The notes under the pieces: model-generated
What the model was told of the DNA's origin: nothing
Seen by the model: only the letters and a program-made list of their open reading frames with translations
Databases searched by the model: none
Program-made: the position numbers and the translations under genes
Assembly (NCBI GenBank): GCA_030267565.1
Contig: BRXU01000040.1
Span: 372,001-436,000, forward strand
DNA from: Pleodorina starrii
Lineage: Eukaryota > Chlorophyta > Chlorophyceae > Chlamydomonadales > Volvocaceae
DNA: 64,000 bases
Reading direction: 5' to 3'
Part shown: one piece after another, positions 44,404 through 56,400 of the stretch
How the letters are laid out: the number at the start of each line of letters is the position of its first letter
Position numbering within the stretch: position 1 is the first letter of the stretch

Positions 44404-47400
44404 ATGCCGAACGATAATAGGGGCCTCGACGGCCCCGATGAATCGGCAACAAGCTTTGGGAGCTTGCCGGTGCCTAAGGCGACCAAATACGCGTGGCTAC
44501 CAAAAAATGAGAGGGTCAACAACGAAAATTTCCATAAGATGCTGGAGGAGTATCGCGCAACGAAGCAGCGCGAGCGCGAGCTGGAGCTTAAGATTAAGCA
44601 GTAGGTCACTTGGGTTATGCCTACACTTCTTAAAGAGAGTTGCCGGGGCAAGGTGCCGGCGCCCCGCTGGCCCAGGGTTCGGTTTCACCTTAGTACTCAA
44701 GCGGTACCCTGCAACCATCGCAGAATCTCCCACTTTTGCATGTCCACACCATTTGATCGTGTGCCAGAGAACCACCCTCCAAGCCTCAGGGCACGCCAAA
44801 GGGGTGACCCGGATGGCACGTCTGTACCTGAGGCCCCACTCATGGGGAAAGATCTTTACCGGGCATCCCGTGGCCATTTACCGCTATTCTCGTTCTGTAC
44901 GACGGTGGCCGAAAAGGTTGGGGGTCCCCTAATGGATGCCCCGGCTTGGGTTCTTTCCGCTCCACTAGGCTGGGAGCTCAGCTGGCCCGGACGGAGGAGG
45001 CGGCGAAGCGTGCGCTGGTGCAGACCGACGCCACGGCAAAGGGCGGCGCGGCGCAGAAGTTGCTGGATGCAGAGAGGGCGATCACCAAGCTGCGCGCGGA
45101 GAATGCGGAGCTGGCGAACAAGCTCGCTCGGTGGGTCCTTCGGTTCCAGTTTTGCCGGTTGCTGGGACCAGTTCACATAAAGCGACGCCGGCATGGCCCC
45201 GCCAGGTTGCAGCGCCAGGACAGCCTGAAATGCGCTGCACGGCAAAGTACTGATGGGTGTGTGTCGCAGTTGCATGCACGTTGCACGTGTCACAACCTTG
45301 ACGGGCCGGAGTCTGCACAGCCGGGGGGGGGCAGGGCCGCTGGGGCAAGGCATTTGGTTGTGGGTTTCGGCCGTCGTGACCGTTGATTTATAACTTTGTT
45401 GGTAACGTTGTTCGGCACTCACGAATCTCATTGGTTCCCCGTTGGAGCCCAAAAGGGCCTGTACCGGGAACTGGGTTGGTTGGTTGGTTGCGTACGGGAG
45501 GGGCGAGGCTGAAAGTACAGACCCGTAACCCTCTCGAACCAGCAGCCACCCTGGCTTGCGCGCCGCAATGGCTGCACTACTACACCGAACAGGGCCCAAT
45601 GTCGGTTGCCGAGGTCCTCACGCTCTTCCAATTCTCACTCTCTCTCCACCCCTCACCGCGCGCGCCCCTGTATCAACCACCCCCACTCCCGCACATTTGC
45701 ATGGCCATCATCTCATCATCCGTCGCAGGGAGCGGAAGAAGTCGGCGGACTTCAAGGCCCTGGCTGACACGTACAAGCAGCGGCTAGACAGCTTCCTGCG
45801 CGACCAGCGCAACCTGGTGCGCCGTGTGGGCGAGCTGGAGCGCAGCCAGGCGCTGACCAGGAAGCGGCCGGAGGACGAGTTCTGGGGCGAGGAGGCGGGG
45901 CGGCGCTTCGTGGCGCAGCAGGAGGAGCTGGTGTCATTGCGGGAGGAGAACACAGCGCTCAAGAAGCTCATGGAGTCCGGTGAGCAGTAGTGATGACCGG
46001 TGGCCGAAACGGGAAAGCCCCGACCGCGGGGGAAGGGAGGCGGGGCATTTCTCCTCGCCGCGGGCTCAGGCAAGGACTGCCATAGTGGCGGGGTGGCGAT
46101 GTCAGGGACGCATTGTCCTGGGAGGGAGGTTGAGCGCCCGGCATGGCACCTGGGCCCACCTGATGTTGGCAAAGGTCCCTGAAGCGTTGCACCGGGGGCG
46201 CCTGGGGGGTATAAGCGAAAGTGGTTGTTGAGCCGGGTTGGTCCATCACGGTGCATCGCACCGGGGCCTTTTAGGGCCTGGAGACTGCCACATATCGCGT
46301 TAAGGTACGGAGCTGGGAGTCACGGAACATTTACCCCGCCTTTATGCGCGTCAGCGAGGTCCTATTGTGTGGGGCGATCCTGCCGAAAATCCGAAAAAGA
46401 AAGCTGTTTGTTGCTGCGGCCCAAACACCCCGCCCTTCCACTGTGGCTTACCGAACACGCTCGCAACCGAACACTCCCGTCGCCCGTCCATGCTGGCCCG
46501 CTGTGCGCGGCGCCTACCTGTCGCAGACGGGCCGCTGGCGCAGTGCAAGGCCTACGAAGGCCAGATCAACGAGCTGCAGAACCTGGTCAAGTTTTACGAG
46601 CGGCGACTGGCCGGCATGGGGGACCACCCCGAGGTGGGTCGGCGCTCGGCGGCGCACGGGCCGGCCTGCCCGGCCCCTGCGGCGACGCACTCCGCAGCGC
46701 CGTGAAGTCTGTCCTTTGCATTGACCGTTTCCACACGCTGCCACACCGGCCGCCACACGCTATCACCGCCGTCGAGATCGTGCGACGTGCGCTACCTCAC
46801 GGGCAACATCTGGAGTAGCGCGCTCCTGTCTTGGTGCAGCGCTCTGTCCGCAGCATGACGCCGGCACGGGACCTCACCCACGCAGGCAATGGGGGGGCCG
46901 GGCAACCTGCCGGGGCCGGAAGACTGGGTACTGGAGGAGTTTTGGAACAACGACGAGATGCACCTGCTGGACCGCAAGAACGGGAAGCTGTTCACGGTCC
47001 CGGGGGACAACAACTGGCCGCGGCCGATCGGTGGGTCGAAAGCGCGGGCAGCAAAGAGGTTCCTGCACTTGCGGGAAGGACAAAATTCCAGAGGCTCGGA
47101 AAGGGCCAGCAGGCCGCCACGAGTGTGAGGACGGTGGGGAAGTCCAAGGCCCTCGATCAGAATGGGATGCGAGCGGCCTTCTGTGCAGCGATGGGGACGC
47201 GGGCAGGAATGCTGAATGGAGCCATGGCCCATCCGGCGTTGCATTGGCAGCGGAACACCAGTCTCGCGGTGTGTAGAGAGGCCGTGGCTAGAGAGGGGTT
47301 CAGCCTGTCAGGACTGCCTCGCTGTCCCTTGGCACGCTGTCGTCCACCTGGAGTCACGTGGAGTCACATGGCTGCCTAATGGCACCGGGTGAAGGCTGAG

Positions 47401-50400
47401 CGGGCCCAGCAAGCCACCCTGTCCCCCGACCAGAGCGCGGCTGCTTTGCACGTGCCTGGACACCACCCTCCCCCACCTTCAGGGATCCGCACCAACAAGG
47501 AGATCCGCATGGGCATCCACAACAGCATGGAGCGCTTCCTCGCCACGCTCGACACCTTCCTCGCCAACAACGCCGCCCGCCTGCAGGCAAGTCACCCGGC
47601 GCACTTTGACGGGCCGCCCGCCGGGCGCCCGCGGCCCCGTCTCCTCCACCATATGCGTGGTTGCCGCGTACACCCGCCCCAAGTACACCCGCACCCCATC
47701 GGCACTGCGGTTTGGCCGTTAGGCGGGTTTCGCTCCGGACGCCACCATATGGTACCGCACCGTATGCCGCTCGGTGCGAATTCCCATTCTCTGGTTGGAC
47801 TCGCGCGGCAGTGTTGCCCCGTGCTCTGGCTCAGAGCAGGCGCACGCGGCGGCCGTTCCGCTGCTGCTCCAAAGCCACTCCTCCAAGCGCCAGGCACGGA
47901 TGTCTGCGTGTTGCCTGCACGCTCGCACAGTCGCGACACTCCCACCTTCCCCGACTGCACTCGAACAGCAAACCGGACGCGCTTGTGCCCCTCCGTCGCC
48001 GTCTCCGCTGTGGTATCTTCTATTTACACTCCAGGAGGTGTTCGCCCAGTTTGATGTGGACAACAGCGGTCAGCTGGACCGCCGGGAGCTGGCCAGGCTG
48101 CTGACCACGCTGATGCCGGACCTCACCCCGAGGCAAGTGGGGGTGCGGCGTCCGGCGGGGCGCCTCCCGCGTGCGAGGGCTAGGCTGGTCTAGGCTAGGC
48201 CTTGAGCATCTGGCGGCCCAAGAAGCCAAGATGCGCGAGGGCCTTGTCTGTCTCGCGCTTAGCGGAAGCTGACGGTCGCCTTAGATGCGCGCGTGTTATA
48301 TTGTTGGGGCTCCATACCCGAGCAATTGCCCATACATGCCAGGGGCCCACGGCCCTTCACTGTGTGGCTACGTGTTCGTGGGCAGTAGCGCGCCGGCTCG
48401 TTAGGGGATATCTCTGATCTCTGAGCATGCAAGCCAAATCCTGCGTTCTCACCACACACACACCGGAGCTGACGCGGTTGCCGGATGCGGCAGAGGTGGC
48501 GAGCCAGGCCTTTGTAGGACGCGCTGCCGCCAGGAGGGGGTCCTATAAATCTGTCTCCCAGCCTGCTCGAGCTTCGCGGCTCGAATTCCGCCTGCCCGAC
48601 CGACCAAGAACTGTTTCACACTCATACACACACCACCCCCTCCGCGTGTTCCTGCGGTGCAGCCAAGTAGAGGAGCTGCGGACCATGCTTGATGTGGACG
48701 GTGACGGCCTCATCACGCTGGCGGAGATGCTCGAGTGCATCAAGGAGGCATTTGCAGCGCGTGAGCTGCGCGCCTGGCCGCCGCGTAGCACTATAGTCCT
48801 GACGGGAGCCGTAGGCCTGTTTGCACCGTCGCCAGGCCCTGCCCACTTGGCGCTGTCCTTGCGCTCTAGGCACCGCGTGGCTGCCCGAGGCCCGAGGCGC
48901 GTGCTGTACACAGCGTCGAGTTTACTCCCAACGTGCGCACGTGAATGTGCCCAGCATCCGTATCCCACGCTGTTCTGAATGTAACCGCGCCCCCGACTTC
49001 ATCCTGGGTCAACGCGCAACGATACGGTGCAGTCGGCAAGGCGCCCAATGCCCAGCTCCCGTCCAGCTTCTCTGAGCTCCGCTTTCGCATTCTGTAAACC
49101 CCCCGTCACTCCGCTTTCCGCCCCCCTTCCCCGTACAGGCACCGCCGCGAAGGTGGGCAAGAACATCGAGATGAACGACGCGCTGGACCGCATCCGCGAC
49201 GCGCTCCGGGAGAACAAGGCGGTGAGGGCCGGTCGCAGGCGACTTGCATACGGCACGTTGCTCCGCCTGAGGTGCTGCCAGGCTGCCGCCACCCTCCAAC
49301 CCCCCAGCCTGGTGGCGCAACGAGCGCATCGGCTCCATGCCACCGCGCCTCCTTGCTTTCCTGGCGATCCCGAGTAGAGCCATGTGGCCGTTTTTCGGGC
49401 AAGATCCGGGTCTTACAACATGCCGTGTCTGTAGGTTTGTGGTGGTCTGAGACCACCGCCGCCCCTTTCCCTTCCGGCGCTCCTCCGCAGGCGGTCAAGC
49501 AGTCGTTTGACGAGCTGGACACCGACCGGGATGGCTGCCTGACCCATCTGGAGGTGGTGAGGCTGGTGCGCCGCTTCCTTAAGGGTAAGGAGACAGGGCG
49601 AGCGCCGCAAGAAGGTGGCGGGCCGACACAGCTGCGGGCACGGGGAAGTGACCCTGTCGGTGCCCCGCCGGTTGCTGTAGCTATAGCCCGGCTGGGTCTC
49701 AGGGGGGTGGGTCTTTCGATGCTCCGCTGCGAGAGGTAACGGCATCAACATCAACACCAAGCCGCCACGCGCCCTCCTGCTTCCCTTTTCCCCCGGCAGA
49801 CAGGGCCAACAGGGCCATGCCTTGGCCTCGTGCAATCATCACACTGCTGATCTTGCCCCCTTGGAAGCCTGCTAGTCGTGACGCCCAATTCGTCCGCATG
49901 TTTCTTTCCTCCCCTTTCCCTAAACACGCTTTCTTCATCATTCTTGCACATCGTGTCGCCGTTCGTGGGCCTCTCCCCCCCCTCCTTCTCCGCTGCGATA
50001 ATCTTTCTATACCCCCCATGTGCCGGATAACCCCCATGTACCGGATAACCCCTCCCCCCGTATACGCAGACATGTACCAGAAGGAGGTCCGCTACCTGCT
50101 GGCCAAGCTGCAGCAGTGGGACGTGGTGGGCGACAGCCGGGTCGCCTTCGAGGAGCTCTATCAGGCGATGGAGCTGGTCAAGATATTCCGCGTGGGGGCG
50201 GGGCTGGGCGGCGTCATGCGGACCTCCTCGCCGCTCAGGTCGCCGCCGCGGTAAGAGGGGCGCCGTCCGCGTGCACAACGGGGGAAAAAGATACCCCGGG
50301 GAAGGGCGGATGGGTGGACCGAATGGAACTGCATAAAGATATGTGCGTAAATGTGTGTTACGTTGTGTGGGCGCGCAACTCTGATCATATGAACTGGAGG

Positions 50401-53400
50401 CCCAAGGCCACGTGCGTGCGTGGGGGGCCAATGCGACTGGGGCGCCCGGGGGTGTGTATGTGAGCGGAGACGCATGTGCAGGGCCGTTTGTCTGCGCACA
50501 AGGTAAGGGAACGAATATTGCGAAGCTTACCGAGCCAGCCGCTTAAGAAGCTGGAACGTCCGTATACTAAGCCTCGTCACGGGCATGGCCAGGTGGTCGG
50601 TCGCGTGGCGCGCAGTTGCCACGGGTTGCAGGGCATACCCACGCAAGGGCCGCCACTCCAAAGCCCAGCAGGCCCAGCGGCCAACTGCTGTCACCGTCCC
50701 GCTGCCACCTGCACCCGGTGCTCCGTTCAGCGGTGAGCGCATCCCTTGGCCCCCTTTCCCCGCTGGTCCCGCATCACGCACATACGCCCACCCCCTCAGC
50801 ACCGGGTCCCCGTCCAAGCTGCGCGGGGGCACCATCGCGTCGGCGCACGGCCTGCGCCCCAGCGTCCAGAAGTCCACTGGCGGCATGAAGGAGACCTTCA
50901 TGCGCGAGCGCGTCACACAGCTCGAGGTGCGCACTTCCGTGGGCTTCCCAAGGCCTTCCCAAGGGCTTTCCAGGCCCTGCTGTATCGATCAAACTGCGCG
51001 TAGGGCGCTCTCCCTTCCATGGTTGCGGCAGTGGGGTGTCGGTGAAGAGCGAAGACAGGGCGGGAATGTGTTTCGCCGAGCGGCTTGGCGAAGCTGTTCG
51101 TCTTGGAGTAATGCCTGTATGGGCTTCGGGTTCGCGGCACGCTGCATGACAGACCGGCGCGAGGGGGCGCGCGGGGAAGGGGGGGTCAGCAGGGCATGGT
51201 AACTGGTCCGTCGTTGCGGTGTGCTGCTGCCGTGGGCCGTTCGGGCAGCACCCGGCGGAGCGCGCACAATGGCGCCTGCAGGAGCACATGCGCCCCTGCC
51301 TCCTTGCTGGCTCCAGCAGCGCCGCGACGCTGGCTCGCACATTTGCAGCTGTCGCGCGCAATGCAGAGCCGTCCGCGCCCTTCCCCGCCGCCCCGCTCGC
51401 TCCCGCAGGCTGAACTGCGCGACGCCAACAGGCGCAACGCGGGGCTCGAGGATGGCGGCAAGAAGGTGCGCAACGTCGGCCGCCAACTTTGGCGGCGGTG
51501 GGAATGCTAGTGTGCATTGCGAACGGCGCTGGGGTTGTGACACAGTAAGGTTGCGGTCTCCTCCGAGACAAGCGTAACAAGGCACAGCGGATGTTGAAAT
51601 CGCGCGTCTCGTACGATAGGAGGGCAAAACGCCACCCCATCGGCGCGATGGCTCCCGGCCGGTGCTGGCACATGTCTTGTGCTGCTTTAGTCAAGCCCCT
51701 TCCTCTCCTCCCTCCATCCACCCTACCCTTCCCTTCGTGCCTTTCTTTCTTCGTCGCCTGTCACCGTGTTCCTTCCTTTTGCCCGTTTCATCCTCTTCAG
51801 TCCCCCTCCCCCCAGCCCCATTCACCTTCCTCACTCCCCCGGTTTCCCCGCCCTCCCCTTCATCACAATCTCTTCCCCACCATACCATTCCCTTCCCTCC
51901 CTTTCCTCCTTTTTCTTCCCCACCATACCATTCCCCTCCCTCCCACCTGTGCAGCTTGAGGAGCTGCAGCGCGACGTGGCGCTGTACAAGGCGCGCATCG
52001 AGGAGCTGGAGCGCGACTTCATGCGCATTGACGTGCTGGGCAACCTGGACGGCGCGGCAGGGGACGAGCAGCTGCAGAAGGCCTGGGAGATCGCATCTAC
52101 CTTCAAAAAGAGGTGCGGCGCGGCGGCGCCCCACAGAGGGAGGAAGGGAGGGAGGGGGGAAGGCACAGGGGCGGCCTGCCGCGACCTTGTTGGCCCGTCA
52201 CGTTATGTCGCGCAGCTCCTTCATCCCACTCCGGCCCCGAACGCCGGCTTCACCTCGCCTTGACCTGCCGGCGCACTCTCCCTTCCACCGCCGCGGTTTC
52301 GTCTTTCTTATCCTCTCCCCCCCCCCCCGACCCATACCTTCACCCCAGATCCAATAGCACGTTTCATTTGTAACCCCCCTCCCCCCGACGCGCAGGTTCA
52401 TGGAGCACAAGGGCGAGCTGGACAACATCCGCCTCATGTACGCGCGCATGCAGGCGCAGCTGGACGAGACCCACAAGCTGCTGCACGAGGAACACCGCAA
52501 GCGGTTCAAGTGAGGGAGGAGGGGGGGGAGGGGAGGCAAGTACCGCAAGCGGCCCAAGTAGGAGCGAGTTAAGGGGGAGGGGCAGAGGGCTTTCCTACCT
52601 GAGGCAATTGTCCCTGGGGCCCCACGCGACTCGCGGCGGACGTCGCATGGCTTCCTCCTCTGCAGGGGTGTTTGAAAGACACGATGCGATTGAGGCCAAG
52701 GGCGCGCCACCATCATCAGCATCATCATCGCTTGAACACCCGCGCCTGCTTGCAGGCTCGAGGACGAGATCACTCGCCTGAATGTGGAGCTGATGCGGCT
52801 GGGGGACCTGGAGGCGCGGCTGGCGCATGAAAAGTGAGTGGCATGGGGTTCGCGCCCGGGTTGGACCTGTGCTAGCCCGGGGGGCTGGGGACGGCGCAGG
52901 GCAGGCAGCCGCGTTCCCACTGGAGTTGCGTGTGGGTGCCGACCGCGACGTCGGGACACCATTGCCGCCGTTTGCACCGCGCCAGCCCCTGCCTCCAACC
53001 CACCAACAACCACCGCGCCATGGCATCGCAAGTTTGTTGGGTTTACTATAAAACGGTTCAGCCAAGCCAGCAGGGCTCTCTGCCTCCAGGAGTGATTCGC
53101 ACAGGGCGCACCCCGGCCCTATGCAGTGGCCCTCGGTCTGCTATGTGTGTGTGTGCGCGGCCCGTACCACCCAGTGCTGTACTGGAGCGGCGAAAGCCGT
53201 CAGGATTGTGCACTGTGCCACTAATAAAGAGCACCGGCATCCCGCGGAACAAAACATCCCAGGGTGCCCCTCGTCCCGGGCCGATTTCTTATCCCCCGAA
53301 ACAAAACGCCCTCGGGCCTCGCTTTTGCTGCGGTCAGGGGTGAGCGCGTCAAGCTGGAGCGGGAGTACCTGGCGCTGCAGCAGAAGGCGCTCAACGCCCC

Positions 53401-56400
53401 CGGCGAGGCGCTGGCGGAGGTGCGGGCGCTGCGCGAGGAGCTGTTCGCGGTGAAGCGCGAGAAAGCCACGGCACAGCAGAAGGAGGCCGAGGTGAGCGAC
53501 TCGGCTGTGTGGCGGCTGCGGCGGCGCCCACCCAGCGGATGATGGGCCGCGGGGGCACCGCACCGTGACCAGCACCTGGCTGCCTCCAGGGCTTGCACCT
53601 CCAGGGTTTGCATCCCAGCGCTACCTAAGCCATGCATCAGTCCGCGGCCTTGGCCGCGAGCGCAAGTCCAGCATGCAAAACCTTGCTCGCTGCAATGCCA
53701 ATCGCAAATCGTAGAGAATCACACTAGCGCGGGTCACCTTCCTACACCGCCCACGTCCCCCATGGCGCGCCTGTGGGTTAAGGGTTCCCTCGCCCCATCG
53801 ACGTGGCTCCCCTCTGTCCCGGTTGCCCTTTCACACACCCTTTCCGGCCCTGCCGCACTCTCCCTTCCCCGTCCCTTCCCCTTCCCGTGCCAGGTCCGCC
53901 TGGAGCTGAGCCACGTGCGGGCGCTGCTGGACGGCATGAACCTCGAGTCCTACCGCACCATGCAGGGCGAGAGTGACGGCCTCAAGAAGCGGATCGCCTC
54001 CCTCACGTTGGAGCTGCAGGCGGCACGAGACAAGCTGGCAGTGTACATGAGGTGCGATGCGGACCGTCGGGGGGGGGGCACGGGTGAGCGCGGCGACCGC
54101 ACGGAGGGCGACACCGGGGGGGTGGGTAATGAAGATGAGACCGCGAAACGGAGAAACGGGGGCGACGGCGACGTTTCGATGCCGGAAGAGGGCTGCGGCG
54201 GCGACGTCGCGAGTGGCTGTAATGTGCGGTGTATCCGGCAATGCGTTGTCCCGCGCATGCGGCGGCACTCAAGTGATGTCACGGGCGTACGAGGCGATTG
54301 TGTCTTTAGGGAGGCGCCTGGCCTGTATCCTGACTTCCTGAGCTGTGGTCTCCTCGCGGCCGCGGCAGAGGCAGCGCCTGCAGCTCATGCACTCGTTTGC
54401 CGCGTTGCTTCACCTTTTGGTGCCTGCTCGGTTGCCCCCCTTCACGTCGTGGTGCAGGACGGGGCTGCCCAACAACGTCAACGCGGACCTGCTCCTGGAT
54501 GACGACGGTGAGACGGTGGGCGCGGCGTACCGTAATCACGATCGGTTACGTCTCGAGACGGGCAGCGGGACGTTGCAGCGGGCTCATGCCAGGGCCACAT
54601 GACTGCTTCCGACCGCCACCGCCGTGGGCGCAGCAAACGTGCTTGCCATGCAGATGCCGGCTGCAGGCAACCGTCCTGCCCTGTCTCACGGCATATGCCA
54701 CCTGCATCTGCATCTGCATGCACCCCCCGGCATGCCGCTTCCTGGTCTCCCAACCGGCGCCGTGTGCTGTCCCTGTCTGATGGTGCCAAACCGCCCTCGC
54801 TCTCTCCCTCCTTCGCACGCCGCGTGCGTGCGTGCGTGCCTCCTCCTTTCAGACCTGCTGTTCGGCAGCGACAAGCGGCCCGACACGGACAAGACACCGG
54901 AGGAGCTGCGGCGCGAGCTGATTCAGCTGCGGGACGTGTGGCGCCTGGACCAGGGGGAGATCAAGAAGCTGCACAAGGTGGGTTAGATAAAGAGTCAAAT
55001 GTGTCATTGGATCCGGTTTCACAAGGTGTGGGTGCTGGCTGGCGGCCAGGACGCGGGGCGTTGGGACACGCGTGTTGCCTTTTCCCTTGTGAGACCGCCG
55101 GGGGAGGGGGGTGCCGGTGCGGTTTGGCGTGTGAGCTAGTACGGCGGCTGTGTGGCTGCCGCCTCACAGGGATTAGGGATGCACCCTAAGTCCCCGCACT
55201 GCTGCCCTCCGCGCATCCTGCCTCACCACTGGGCGCACTTCCACGTGGTTCACATCAATAAGCTCTCCGCCTGTCCTGGACCAGGTTCACCTCCTCACCT
55301 GTCCCCACCTCTCCTCACGTTCTCACCTGCACATTGCCGCCCGGGAGGAGTTTTTGCGTCTTTGTGCCTCCGCGCGCTTATCTTAGGGTTTTGTGAGCTG
55401 CGCCTTGCCGCCCGGGTGGAGGGAGGTTTCGCGGCTTTGTGGCTGCACGTGCTCACCGCCGTCCAGCCGCCCCGATCCCTGTTCGCTAACGCCGTCTCCA
55501 TCTCCGCTGCGGTATCTTCCTTTTACCCTGCCGTCCCCCGCCCCGCCCCTCCGCGCTCAGGTGCTGGAGACCGAGTCCGCCATCACCATGGAGGCCAAGG
55601 CGGCGCTTGAGGAGGCTCACCGCGAGATGGAGCGGATCAAGCGGGAGCTGCAGGCGGACATGCACAAACTGGAGGTGAGGGGTGGGGCTCGCGGATGGCG
55701 GGTGGGGTAAGGCCGCAGGGCGGAAGACGGGCGGCAGCGTGGCCGGCCGGCCGTGGTTAGGGAGGCACCGCCCTGGCACTCAACCTGGACCACGTTGCTG
55801 GCTGCATCACCCTGCCAATCGGTTAAGGGACTGGCTGGCCGGCCGCCAAGAAACCGCCAGGTCGTCCGTTTCGCCGACTGTCCCTCCCCCTTCTTCCCAG
55901 TACCGACATCGCATTGCATGAAGAACGTCCTCGTCCCCAACCCGCCCCCGTGGGTTCCGGGTCCGTTCGCTAACGCCATCTCCGTCTTCGCTGCGGTATC
56001 TTCTTTTTAACCCACCTCCGTGCAGCGCGAGCTGGAGCGCCGCGACGAGAAGATCCGCAAGCTGGAGCTGCAGCTGCGCGGCGCCTACAGCGGCATCAAC
56101 CGCGCGCTGCGGTCCAGCCGCGGCGCGGGCACGGGCAGGGGCGGGTTGCGCGACTCGCTGCGCTCCGACACGGACGACTTCAGCGAGATCGGCGAGGAGC
56201 AAAACGTGTTCGAGCTGCACATCAGCGAGGCGCAGATCTACGTGAGTAGTAGACTCAGATACGTTCACACATTAGGCCGGTGGTGGTTGCGGCCGCTGGC
56301 TGGCGTTAGGCGTCGGAGCAGCACCCGACAGTGCCTTTAAACCCCCTGGTGCTTTGAACACCCGGTGTCTTAGCCTGTTTCGCGCCCCAAAAATCACCGG

